NCBI GenBank assembly: GCA_040387475.1
Contig: JAZKDT010000001.1
Coordinates: 124,001 to 188,000, forward strand
Reading direction: 5' to 3'
Source: UBA4416 sp040387475
GTDB taxonomy: Bacteria; Bacteroidota; Bacteroidia; B-17B0; Aurantibacillaceae
DNA length: 64,000 bases
A program made the position numbers and the translations under genes. Positions within the stretch are counted from its first letter, which is position 1. Every line of letters starts with the position of its first letter. This document shows positions 33,423-41,514 of the stretch, piece by piece. The notes under the pieces are model-generated. The model made no database searches, was not told the DNA's origin, and worked only from the letters and a program-made list of their open reading frames with translations.

Positions 33423-34436
33423 ATGAATAAAATTCTTTTCACTCACCTCTTTTTACTTTGTTTTGCAGCGGGTTTTGCACAAACAAAAAACTCCATAACC
33501 GTAGCCTTCTACAACTGCGAAAACTTTTTTGATACCAAAGATGACCCGAATAAAAAGGATGATGAATATTTACCCGAATCACCGATGAAATGGGACGAAA
33601 CCCGGTTCATGAATAAATTAACCAAAATTGCGCAGGTTCTCGATTCAACGGTAGCCGGAGATGGTTTGCCTGCATTAGTTGGTTTGGTAGAAGTTGAAAA
33701 CAAAGAGGTGCTTGAAGAGCTGGTTTCCAAATCGCAGTTTAAAACAAAATCATATGGCGTGCTTTGTACCGATAGTCCCGACGATCGTAGCATTGATTGC
33801 GGTTTATTATATGATAAATCCATTTTTACCTTAATAGATTTTAAAGAAATATATGCTACCAATCCCGCGTTAGGAGATTACAAAACACGTAATGTGTTAT
33901 TTGCAACGTTGAAAGCAACTAACGGAGATGTGATCTATGTATTTGTTAACCATTGGCCAAGTCGTCGCGAAGGTGAAAAAGAATCAGAACCCCGCCGAAT
34001 ATATGCAGCTGAACAGGTGCGTGCCAAAATAACCGAACTGCAAAAAAAGGACCCTAAAGCAAAAGTAATTGTGATGGGCGATTTTAATGATCATCCTGAT
34101 AATAATAGTATTTTAAATACATTGAAAGCAAGCGATAAGCCTAAAGATAAAACTGATTTATATAATGCTTACCAAACACTGGATGCGGCCAAACAAGGAA
34201 CCCATTATTTTGATAAAGAATGGAGAGTGTTGGATCAGATCATTGTTTCACAGGGATTCATTGGCGCTAAAAAAGGGTACAAATTTGATCCGAAAAATGC
34301 ACATATTTTAAAGAAGGATTTTGTGTTATTTAAAAATAATAAAACAGGAGAGGAAAAACCCAACAGGACTTACAGCGGTGAGAAGTATTTTAATGGTTAC
34401 AGCGACCATTTATCGATATATGTTACACTTGATTAA
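33423..34436 (+). CDS. Secreted endonuclease/exonuclease/phosphatase-family protein
   Basis: 337 aa with a signal peptide (MNKILFTHLFLLCFAAGFAQ). EEP-fold motifs are in place: VAFYNCENFFD (Asn and Asp of the metal site), GLVEVENKEV (catalytic Glu), VNHWPSRREG (His), VMGDFNDHPDN (GDFN metal/catalytic pair) and GYSDHLSIYV (SDH). So a metal-dependent phosphodiesterase fold acting outside the cytoplasm, on DNA, phospholipid or another phosphoester. The ATG at 33423 is chosen over TTG two codons upstream. Its stop overlaps by 4 nt the 3' end of the decayed gene on the other strand. Confidence 0.93.
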   Translation: MNKILFTHLFLLCFAAGFAQTKNSITVAFYNCENFFDTKDDPNKKDDEYLPESPMKWDETRFMNKLTKIAQVLDSTVAGDGLPALVGLVEVENKEVLEELVSKSQFKTKSYGVLCTDSPDDRSIDCGLLYDKSIFTLIDFKEIYATNPALGDYKTRNVLFATLKATNGDVIYVFVNHWPSRREGEKESEPRRIYAAEQVRAKITELQKKDPKAKVIVMGDFNDHPDNNSILNTLKASDKPKDKTDLYNAYQTLDAAKQGTHYFDKEWRVLDQIIVSQGFIGAKKGYKFDPKNAHILKKDFVLFKNNKTGEEKPNRTYSGEKYFNGYSDHLSIYVTLD

Positions 34437-34833
34437 AACACCAGGGTTTTCAAGTCCCTCGGATCGCGTTTTTGGTTTTGTTCGAAGCACCAGGCTTCCG
34501 CGTCGTTTATTTTATTAAAAACTTTGAAAGGGAAATCCGGCTTATAAAAATTGAGGTAGAAATTGGCAATCAATTTATGTCCTAGTGTATTAACTAATAC
34601 TGCCATACAGGTTTTCGGAAACCTATTTTCCAGTTCTTTTGCTTTTTTCCTGGCCTCGTCTGTGTAAACAACCGTGCCATCCTCACTATGTATTAAAAAG
34701 GCATGTTGTCTTCTGTGTCATGGCTCGTGATTTCTGACCTCTTTTTTAACATCACTCTAACAATGCCGTCATCATATAATGAAGCCACCATAGTTCTCGT
34801 TTTCCGTGTTTTTATGATTTGAGATTTAGTCAT
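34433..34833 (-). pseudogene. Decayed tandem copy of the neighbouring STAS-like gene
   Basis: The minus strand starts at ATG 34833, one base after the stop of the intact gene upstream. The first ~38 codons read like that gene (SLYDDGIVRVMLKKRSEITSH against SLCSDGIIRVMIKKDIEITPGH) but then reach a stop at about 34700. In the next frame the homology resumes (HAFLIHSEDGTVVYTDEARK, then NRFPKTCMAVLVNTLGHKLIANF, KPDFPFKVFNKINDAEAWCFEQ) to a stop at 34433. About 13 residues of the parent are missing at the break, so a single deletion not divisible by three explains both the gap and the frameshift. Confidence 0.82.
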
Positions 34834-34834
34834 T

Positions 34835-35275
34835 CTAAATACTTTGTAAACTAAGATCAGCCGTTTTTTGTGATGCAGCTAACTGTTCCAGGCACCATTT
34901 TTCCGCCTCATCCATTCGGGTAAATACCTTAAAAGGATAGCTTGGCTTATTAAACTTAAAATAAAAATTGGCTAATAATTTGTGTGCCAGGCGGGTTACA
35001 ACTACTGCATTGCACACTTTAGGAAATAAATGCTCTGATGCTTTTGCGTAGGCCCGTCCATCGTCGGAAACCGTAGAGGAGCCTTCTTCGGCATAATAAA
35101 TAAAAGGGTGTTTTTTGCCCTGAACAAGTTCGTTGTAGGTTTCGAACAGTATTTTGAAATGACCGGGTGTGATTTCTATATCTTTTTTGATCATCACTCT
35201 AATGATACCATCGCTGCACAAAGAGATCTGAGCGGCATCCGTTTCGGTTTTTTTTGTAACAGAAAAGCAAGGCAT
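34835..35275 (-). CDS. STAS/SpoIIAA-like domain protein (146 aa)
   Basis: A single small alpha/beta domain: ISLCSDGIIRVMIKKDIEITPGHFK (strand-strand-helix), KHPFIYYAEEG, EHLFPKVCNAVVVTRLAHKLLANFYF, and the closing PFKVFTRMDEAEKWCLEQ, the pattern of SpoIIAA-like/STAS proteins where the last helix carries the A-x-x-W motif. No signal peptide; it is cytosolic. Its role is unknown. A TATATTTG -7 box lies 27 nt upstream at 35303-35310. The tandem copy behind it is broken, so only this copy can make the full domain. Confidence 0.75.
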   Translation of the reverse strand: MPCFSVTKKTETDAAQISLCSDGIIRVMIKKDIEITPGHFKILFETYNELVQGKKHPFIYYAEEGSSTVSDDGRAYAKASEHLFPKVCNAVVVTRLAHKLLANFYFKFNKPSYPFKVFTRMDEAEKWCLEQLAASQKTADLSLQSI

Positions 35276-35302
35276 ACGAATAATTGTTTATATTAGTACA
35301 AA

Positions 35303-35310
35303 CAAATATA
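35303..35310 (-). promoter_or_regulatory. -7 box TATATTTG upstream of the STAS-like gene
   Basis: Perfect TAnnTTTG on the minus strand, 27 nt before the ATG at 35275, inside the 52-bp divergent spacer with the aminopeptidase gene. Confidence 0.45.
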
Positions 35311-35327
35311 ACAAATTAATCGACAAT

Positions 35328-36617
35328 ATGAAATATTCTGCCATAAAAAAAGTGCTATTCATCGATAATCGTAAGAATTTTTGTAAGCATTTAAAACCTA
35401 ATTCACTGGCGTTATTTGTGAGTAATGACATTTTACCGACTAATGCCGACGGATCACTCGGATTTATTCAAAATAGTGACTTATTCTATTTAACAGGTGT
35501 TGATCAGGAAGACACCATTTTAATGATTTTTCCGGATGTAAAGGATGGGAAACATAAAGAAGTGCTGTTTATTAAAGAAACCAGCGAATTAATTGCCATT
35601 TGGGAAGGTGCCAAGTTGACCAAGGAACAGGCTACTGAAGTAAGCGGCATCGAACATATTTACTGGCATCATGAGTTTGAAAAAGTTTTTAAAGGTTTTG
35701 CTTTTCAGGCCGAGCGTTTTTACCTGAACAGTAATGAGCATACCCGTCGTTATATTGATATGGAAACGGCTGAAACGCGTTTCAACAATAAATTAAGAAC
35801 ACAGTTTTCTCTACACCGAATTGAGCGCTCTGCGCCGATTATGCATAAGATCCGTTCGGTTAAACATCCTATCGAAATCGATTTGATGCAACAGGCTTGT
35901 AATATTACTGAAAAAGGTTTTCGTCGCTTATTAAACTTTACGAAACCGGGCGTAATGGAGTATGAGATCGAAGCAGAGTTGATTCATGAATTTGTGCGCA
36001 ACCGCAGCCGTGGTTTTGCTTATGGGCCAATTATCGCCAGTGGAGCCAATGCGTGTGTATTACATTATGTAGAAAATAATAAGGCTTGTAAAGATGGGGA
36101 TGTGATATTACTGGATGTTGCAGCCGAATATGGAAACTATGCCAGTGATATGACACGCGCTATTCCCGTAAACGGTAAGTTTACAAAGCGTCAGCGGGAA
36201 GTGTATGACGCCGTATTGCGTGTGATGAAAGGCGCTACTAAAATGTTGGTTGCCGGCAACACTTTTGAAAAATATAACAAGACTGTTGGCGATCTTATGA
36301 CGGAAGAATTATTACAATTGGGGTTAATAAAATCGGATGAAGTAAAAAATCAAAATGCCGCTTGGCCAGCTTATAAAAAATATTTTATGCATGGCACCTC
36401 TCATTTTATCGGGTTGGATGTACATGATGTTGGCTTTTTTGCGGAACCGATGCAAATTGGAAACGCCTTTACTGTAGAGCCTGGAATTTACATTCCGGAA
36501 GAAAATTTAGGGATTCGATTAGAAAACAATATAGTAATTACCGCTCAGGGTAATGATGATTTGATGAAGAACATTCCGTTAGAGGCTGATGAAATTGAAG
36601 CTTTAATGAGCAAATAA
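35328..36617 (+). CDS. pepP: Xaa-Pro aminopeptidase (aminopeptidase P family)
   Basis: 429 aa. The N-terminal ~170 residues are the AMP_N domain (FVSNDILPTN, QNSDLFYLTGVDQED). The C-terminal pita-bread metallopeptidase domain carries the dinuclear Mn site: D in LLDVAAEYGNYASDMTRA (two Asp), H in MHGTSHFIGLDVHD, E in FTVEPGIYIPEE and E in GIRLENNIVIT. It removes N-terminal residues ahead of proline in the cytoplasm. Single-gene unit, divergent from the STAS-like gene. Confidence 0.94.
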   Translation: MKYSAIKKVLFIDNRKNFCKHLKPNSLALFVSNDILPTNADGSLGFIQNSDLFYLTGVDQEDTILMIFPDVKDGKHKEVLFIKETSELIAIWEGAKLTKEQATEVSGIEHIYWHHEFEKVFKGFAFQAERFYLNSNEHTRRYIDMETAETRFNNKLRTQFSLHRIERSAPIMHKIRSVKHPIEIDLMQQACNITEKGFRRLLNFTKPGVMEYEIEAELIHEFVRNRSRGFAYGPIIASGANACVLHYVENNKACKDGDVILLDVAAEYGNYASDMTRAIPVNGKFTKRQREVYDAVLRVMKGATKMLVAGNTFEKYNKTVGDLMTEELLQLGLIKSDEVKNQNAAWPAYKKYFMHGTSHFIGLDVHDVGFFAEPMQIGNAFTVEPGIYIPEENLGIRLENNIVITAQGNDDLMKNIPLEADEIEALMSK

Positions 36618-36727
36618 TTTGGATTTCTCGTTAGTTGAATCAACTGAAAATCAATCAAATAACAATAAAAACCGATGCTTGAGGGTTACCTTTAGCCTGT
36701 TAAGGTATTAATATAAACAGTGGCTTT

Positions 36728-37288
36728 ATGGCTAAAGTAGCGTACACAGACCTTGAATTTATTGAAGGGCTCAGGCATAATAACGATGCTGTGCTACGCG
36801 CCTTATACAAAAAGTACTATAACCTCGTTCTTAAATATGTTGTAAACAATAGTGGTAGCAGCGAATCGGCGGCCGATATTTACCAGGAAACGCTCATTGT
36901 GTTGTATGAAAATGTTCAAAAACCTGCTTTTCAATTAAATTGCCAGCTACAAACTTTCGTTTTTTCAATTGCAAAGCGGCTTTGGTTAAAGCAACTCCGT
37001 GGCAACGGGCAACTAACCCGTTTTGGAGAGGATGAAGAAAATGAAGTCGTTGATGTCACCGACGAGATCACAGATCATTTGAAAAAAGAATCTGATATAG
37101 AAAAAATGAACGACAGCATGGAAAGTTTAGGCGAACCCTGCAAAACACTATTGAAAGACTTTTACGTGTATAAATTAAGCATGGATGAGATTTCCGAAAA
37201 ATTCGGGTATACCAATTCAGATAATGCTAAAACACAAAAGTATAAATGTTTACAACGTTTGAAGCGACAGTTTTTTGAAGAAAAATAA
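36728..37288 (+). CDS. ECF-type RNA polymerase sigma factor
   Basis: 186 aa. Region 2 spans about residues 20-90 (RALYKKYYNLVLKYV, ADIYQETLIVLYENV, QTFVFSIAKRLWLKQLR), region 4 about 120-180 (SLGEPCKTLLKDFYVYKLSMDEISEKFGYTNSDNAKTQKYKCLQRLKRQ) as a helix-turn-helix that would read a -35 element. The linker is acidic. It lies 27 nt upstream of a gene whose product has a short anti-sigma-like cytoplasmic part and a protease outside the membrane, so the two form a regulatory pair. Confidence 0.92.
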   Translation: MAKVAYTDLEFIEGLRHNNDAVLRALYKKYYNLVLKYVVNNSGSSESAADIYQETLIVLYENVQKPAFQLNCQLQTFVFSIAKRLWLKQLRGNGQLTRFGEDEENEVVDVTDEITDHLKKESDIEKMNDSMESLGEPCKTLLKDFYVYKLSMDEISEKFGYTNSDNAKTQKYKCLQRLKRQFFEEK

Positions 37289-37315
37289 ACAGAAAGTATA
37301 TAAACGGGAGAGACA

Positions 37316-38407
37316 ATGAGAGCAACAGAATTATTTGACAAACACCTTTTTGGAGGATTAAGTGCCGAAGAAAGAATTGAATTTGAAAATCGTCTTAAAA
37401 CCGATGCCGAATTTGCACTTGCTTTTGAAAAACATAAAGTTTTAATTGAAAGCCTTAACCAACATGAGCAACGCGCCAACCTGAAACAAATTCTTTCTAC
37501 CATTCACAGTCAGGAATTTGGAAAAGAAGCGAAGATCATTTCCATTAAAGAAGAAAACTTTATTAAGAAACATGGTAAAACATTTGCCGTAGCAGCTTCT
37601 GTTGCTGTGATTGCTGTGATAAGTACTGTAACTATTTTAAGTACGGGTGGCTATTTATTAAAACAGCAAAGCAATGCCATTACTGATCTGAAACGTGATG
37701 TAACAGAGTTAAAATATTCTCAGGATGCCATTATTGAAGGTATCACAGGCGCTACAAGTAAAAAAATAAAAAGCTACGCGCCGGCAAATATTGAAGGAAC
37801 CGGTTTTGCCTTAAACAATAAAGGCTATTTTATTACGAGTTACCATATGGTGCAAAATGCCGATTCAGTATTTGTTACAAATAACGTATTGGATAGAGCG
37901 TCGGCTAAATTAATTGCAAGCGAAGCTTCTTTGGACATTGCAATTTATAAAATCGATAACATTGATGCCATTAAAGACTTAGCATTTCCCTTTTCTTTTA
38001 AAGACAATGCTTCTGAGATCGGCGATAAAATCTTTACGTTGGGTTATCCTCGCAGAGATGCCGTATATGGCGAAGGCGCTTTAAGTTCAATGACCGGATT
38101 TAATAATGATACAACTATGTACCAAATATCAATTCCTGTAAATCCAGGTAATAGTGGTGGTCCATTAATGGATGAACAAGGAAATATTATTGGTGTTATT
38201 CGTGGTAAACAAAGTTCAGCCGAAGCTACCGGCTTTGCTATCAAATCTAATTTCATCAAACAAACTATTGAAAAATTAGAAAATGATTCTTTGAAAAAAG
38301 AACTGAGCCTTGTGACTAAAAAATCTAATTTACGTGGACTGAAACGCAGCGAGCAGATCAAAAAAATTCAGCCGTTTGTATTTAATGTCATGGTTTATAA
38401 AAAATAA
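37316..38407 (+). CDS. Anti-sigma-like N-terminus fused to a membrane-anchored trypsin-like (S1C) protease
   Basis: 363 aa. Residues 1-80 are cytosolic and resemble the helical sigma-binding part of Bacteroidota anti-sigma factors (LFGGLSAEERIEFENRLKTD, EFALAFEKHK). One TM helix lies at about 90-113. The periplasmic part (about 140-345) is a DegP/S1C-type serine protease with a complete triad: H177 in TSYHMV, D207 in LDIAIYKI, S280 in NPGNSGGPL. No PDZ domain is seen. So a protease and a sigma-binding segment are joined through the membrane. Family members are usually annotated only as protease; the anti-sigma reading is my inference from the N-terminal helices and the ECF gene directly upstream. 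Confidence 0.83.
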   Translation: MRATELFDKHLFGGLSAEERIEFENRLKTDAEFALAFEKHKVLIESLNQHEQRANLKQILSTIHSQEFGKEAKIISIKEENFIKKHGKTFAVAASVAVIAVISTVTILSTGGYLLKQQSNAITDLKRDVTELKYSQDAIIEGITGATSKKIKSYAPANIEGTGFALNNKGYFITSYHMVQNADSVFVTNNVLDRASAKLIASEASLDIAIYKIDNIDAIKDLAFPFSFKDNASEIGDKIFTLGYPRRDAVYGEGALSSMTGFNNDTTMYQISIPVNPGNSGGPLMDEQGNIIGVIRGKQSSAEATGFAIKSNFIKQTIEKLENDSLKKELSLVTKKSNLRGLKRSEQIKKIQPFVFNVMVYKK

Positions 38408-38440
38408 ATTACAGCTCGGGTTAGCCGATAAAATATTAAA

Positions 38441-38474
38441 AAAAAGCCATCAACATGTAAGTTGATGGCTTTTT
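38441..38474. terminator. Bidirectional intrinsic terminator
   Basis: Perfect 14-bp stem AAAAAGCCATCAAC (38441-38454) / GTTGATGGCTTTTT (38461-38474) with a 6-nt loop, between the convergent protease and TonB-plug genes. Confidence 0.93.
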
Positions 38475-38489
38475 AGTTATTTACTAATG

Positions 38490-39332
38490 TTATCCTTTTT
38501 GGGTTTTAGCCTCCTGCTCTAAACGTAACTCTTCTTCAATTTCTTTCTTACGTTTTTTTTGCGCCTGTATCGCTTCTTTCTCTCTTTTTACCTTTTCTTT
38601 ATTTTCCAGAATATAATTGTCGCGCATCCGTTTGTCCTGCATGCCTGTAAAATAGTCTTTAGTGGTTATTACAATAACACCGCTGGTATTATCACCATAC
38701 TGAGCTGGAATACCGCCTGTAATAACTGCCAGATTTTCCACGGCCAGCGCCGGAACACCACTTATGTTGGGCGATTTAACGCCATCCACAATATACGCCG
38801 TGGCGTCGCCCCTACCCCCACGTACATGAAATTGACCGTCCGATCCCTGCGTTGCCTCAGAAGATATGTTTATAACGGCTCCAATAAAATTTCCCCGCTC
38901 TACTGCCATTACCTGGAGATCTTTGCCTGATATTTCCTTCATTTTCATGAATGTTTTTTCTACAAGCGGCTTACAATAGGCCACAACCTCAACCTCCATC
39001 AGTGTGTTTGTAGAAACGGCCACATCAACATAGGTAGTAATTTCTCCACTAACCCTTATGTCGGTTATTTTTTTGGTCTGGGTTTCAAAGCTGGATACTA
39101 TTAACTCATAATTTCCCGGATTCAAAGGCTTATACGTATAATGCCCCTCTTCATCAGTTGTTGTGCCTCCAATCAAAACACCTGCCTGTGTTATTTTAAT
39201 GGTGGCCCCAAAAACCGGCTGATGGTCACTGTTCAGTATTTCTCCTTTTATTACACCCGTAGAATTTTGAGCGAACGACAAACTGCTGATGGATAAAAGC
39301 AGGATTGTAACATGTAGTTTTAGATTTTTCAT
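38490..39332 (-). CDS. CarboxypepD_reg and TonB-plug domain protein without a barrel (280 aa)
   Basis: Signal peptide (LHVTILLLSISSLSFAQ), then a CarboxypepD_reg beta-sandwich (about 27-105: VIKGEILNSDHQPVFGATIKI, YKPLNPGNYELIVSS). Then a TonB-receptor plug (about 125-228: ERGNFIGAVINISSEATQ, VRGGRGDATAYIVDGVKSPN, AVITGGIPAQYGDNTSGVIVITTK). The 22-strand barrel that should follow is absent; instead the protein ends in a ~45-residue highly charged helix (KEKVKREKEAIQAQKKRKKEIEEE). The gene stops naturally at a terminator, so it is not obviously cut by frameshift. A soluble periplasmic decoy or adaptor is possible. Confidence 0.85.
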   Translation of the reverse strand: MKNLKLHVTILLLSISSLSFAQNSTGVIKGEILNSDHQPVFGATIKITQAGVLIGGTTTDEEGHYTYKPLNPGNYELIVSSFETQTKKITDIRVSGEITTYVDVAVSTNTLMEVEVVAYCKPLVEKTFMKMKEISGKDLQVMAVERGNFIGAVINISSEATQGSDGQFHVRGGRGDATAYIVDGVKSPNISGVPALAVENLAVITGGIPAQYGDNTSGVIVITTKDYFTGMQDKRMRDNYILENKEKVKREKEAIQAQKKRKKEIEEELRLEQEAKTQKG

Positions 39333-39468
39333 ATTATTAATTTTAATGGTTTATATTGTTTTCAGAATGCATTCTTTAACTTTAAGACGTGAAGCACTTT
39401 GCTTTCCATAAAAAATGCTTAAAATATATTTTATGGAATAATCAATGCAGTGCGTCTGATATACAGAT

Positions 39469-40062
39469 ATGTGGCTTTTTAAGAAAAAAGAATATAACAG
39501 CGACGAAGAATTGTTGCAACACTATAAACAAAGTGGTAATAAAGACCTGTTTGCTGATCTCTTTAAAAAACATGTATCTGTAGTATATGGTACGTGTTTG
39601 TTTTATTTACAAGACAAAGATGAAGCTCAGGATGCCACCATGCAATTATTTGAAAAGCTGATGTTGGATATTAATAGCCGCGAGATCGACAATTTTAAAG
39701 GTTGGTTAAGCTTTGTGGTAAGAAACCATTGCATTTCTTTGATACGCAAAAATAAGTCGCAGGCCAAAAACATGAAATCTTATTATGAGTTCGAATATGA
39801 AGAACCAAATTACGAAAAAGACGAAAAAATAAACACCATCAGCGATGATCATATGATAGATCATATGAAAGTATGTTTACCGAAGTTAAAAGAGAATCAG
39901 CGTGTTTGTGTTGAGTTGTTTTACCTACAAAACAAGAGCTACCAGGAAATTGCTAATGAAACAAACTTTACGCTGAATGAAATAAAAAGCTACATACAAA
40001 ACGGTAAACGAAATTTAAAATTATTATTAGAAGGCGCCACAAAAAACAAATACGATGCTTAA
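39469..40062 (+). CDS. ECF-type RNA polymerase sigma factor (second)
   Basis: 197 aa. Region 2: LFADLFKKHVSVVYGTCLFYL, DEAQDATMQLFEKLML, GWLSFVVRNHCISLIRKN. Region 4: CLPKLKENQRVCVELFYLQNKSYQEIANETNFTLNEIKSYIQNGKRNLK, a helix-turn-helix. It overlaps the next gene by 8 nt, which makes that membrane TPR protein a likely cognate regulator. It is distinct from the ECF gene at 36728 (low identity by eye). Confidence 0.92.
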   Translation: MWLFKKKEYNSDEELLQHYKQSGNKDLFADLFKKHVSVVYGTCLFYLQDKDEAQDATMQLFEKLMLDINSREIDNFKGWLSFVVRNHCISLIRKNKSQAKNMKSYYEFEYEEPNYEKDEKINTISDDHMIDHMKVCLPKLKENQRVCVELFYLQNKSYQEIANETNFTLNEIKSYIQNGKRNLKLLLEGATKNKYDA

Positions 40063-41104
40063 CCCCAAAGACATATCTAAACATAAACAGGCAGGCAACG
40101 TACAAAAACGTTTACTGGAAAATAAGATGCAGCAGGACGAGTTAAGTTATCTGTCATCTGTTGCATTTGATCAATTTAATGTGTCGGATTCCGAGATTGA
40201 TCTCCTTACACAACGGATCAGTAAAAAAACCAGCGGCAACTCCGGGTCTTTTAACGTCATTTTTATAAGTGTCCTGTGTGGCTTACTCATTGGACTTTCG
40301 GTTTTCTTTGTGATCTTTCAACAAAGTAAAACGCATCCCTCCGTATTTCAATCCATTGAAGAAGAAAAAGCCGCTCTTGCTTTGCAAAATTCGGTAAACC
40401 ATACTGACACCGTTTTTCCCGTTATTGAATCTAAAGTTATGGAGCATTATAATACAATTGCCGATAACATAGAAGCGGTAACACCAGGTATTGAAGTTCC
40501 GGAAATGCTCCCCAGCAAAGAAGTTGCCTTGCCGCCAAACGAAAACAGTGATGAAGAAGATATTGTGTATCAATTTACCGCAAACGCGCCTGTAATTTTT
40601 ATCGACAATTTAAAAGTGACCAATTACCGGTTATATTATTTCAAACAAAGTGAGGCCATTGATTTAAGCATTAATAACGGGGTAGCGGCACAATATGGTA
40701 GTAAAGCAGATATACAAAAACCTTCCATGAATAGCTCTAACACATACCTTGCTCATAAAGTAATCCGTAAAGCCATGCGCTTGTTTAGCTCCAATAACCT
40801 TTCCAATTGCATTGAAGAGCTGACCATATTATATCAGTACAACAAGGATGATGCGAATGCACAGTTTTATTTAGGCATGTGCTATTATCAGCTAGGCAAA
40901 TATGCGCTGGCACAGTCCTACTTTCAAAAAAACCTGGATAACGTAACCAATATCTTCCACCAGGAATCGGAGTTTTATGGGGCGATGTGTTTACTAAATA
41001 CCCAAAAGCCAGAAGAGGCCTCTAAGCAATTGCAAAACATCATAAGCAACAAAGGTTTTTATAGCCAAAGAGCGCAGGAAACCCTGAATAAACTCCCAAA
41101 ATAG
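40055..41104 (+). CDS. Membrane-anchored TPR protein, probable partner of the ECF sigma factor
   Basis: 349 aa. An N-terminal cytosolic region (about 1-70, DELSYLSSVAFDQFNVSDSEIDLLTQRI) and a TM helix (FNVIFISVLCGLLIGLSVFFVIF, about 68-90). The long periplasmic part has an acidic linker, a central beta-rich section (VIFIDNLKVTNYRLYYFKQSE) and two to three TPR motifs at the C-terminus (AQFYLGMCYYQLGKYALAQSYFQK). The topology matches an anti-sigma factor, although no zinc-binding or ASD motif is visible. Overlap of 8 nt with the sigma gene supports translational coupling. Function inferred from context. Confidence 0.75.
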   Translation: MLNPKDISKHKQAGNVQKRLLENKMQQDELSYLSSVAFDQFNVSDSEIDLLTQRISKKTSGNSGSFNVIFISVLCGLLIGLSVFFVIFQQSKTHPSVFQSIEEEKAALALQNSVNHTDTVFPVIESKVMEHYNTIADNIEAVTPGIEVPEMLPSKEVALPPNENSDEEDIVYQFTANAPVIFIDNLKVTNYRLYYFKQSEAIDLSINNGVAAQYGSKADIQKPSMNSSNTYLAHKVIRKAMRLFSSNNLSNCIEELTILYQYNKDDANAQFYLGMCYYQLGKYALAQSYFQKNLDNVTNIFHQESEFYGAMCLLNTQKPEEASKQLQNIISNKGFYSQRAQETLNKLPK

Positions 41105-41108
41105 TTTT

Positions 41109-41116
41109 TATCTTTG
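41109..41116 (+). promoter_or_regulatory. -7 box TATCTTTG, 7 nt before a start codon
   Basis: Perfect TAnnTTTG 7 nt before the ATG of the S4 gene at 41124, partly overlapping the sequence just after the preceding stop. Confidence 0.45.
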
Positions 41117-41123
41117 TGCTGTA

Positions 41124-41513
41124 ATGAGTACCGAAAAAAGTGTAAGACTTGATAGTTATTTATGGGCCATCCGGATGTATAAATCACGTTCGCTTGCCAG
41201 CGACGCTATTAAAAACAATAAGGTAAAATTAAACGACGAGATCGTAAAGGCTGCTCATACCGTAAAGATAGGGGAAAGATACACGCTCTCTTATCCGCAA
41301 GGCGTGAAAAAGATAATTGAAGTGAGTGGGATCATTGATAAACGACAGAGTTTTGAAATTGCCAAAGCCAATTACATTGATCACTCGCCGCCGGTTGAAA
41401 AGATCGAAAAAATGGATTCGGTTTTTATTATGCCAAACATGTTGCGCGATAGGGGCGCAGGGCGACCCACTAAAAAGGATAAACGGGATATGGATGATTT
41501 CAGGAGGGATTAA
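41124..41513 (+). CDS. S4-domain RNA-binding protein (Hsp15-like)
   Basis: 129 aa: an S4 domain (RLDSYLWAIRMYKSRSLASDAIKNNKVKLN, residues about 8-38) followed by a beta-strand segment and a basic C-terminal tail (RGAGRPTKKDKRDMDDFRRD). Proteins of this size bind rRNA or stalled 50S-tRNA complexes; Hsp15 is the nearest characterised relative. Its stop is one base from the stop of the convergent propeller gene. Confidence 0.88.
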   Translation: MSTEKSVRLDSYLWAIRMYKSRSLASDAIKNNKVKLNDEIVKAAHTVKIGERYTLSYPQGVKKIIEVSGIIDKRQSFEIAKANYIDHSPPVEKIEKMDSVFIMPNMLRDRGAGRPTKKDKRDMDDFRRD

Positions 41514-41514
41514 G

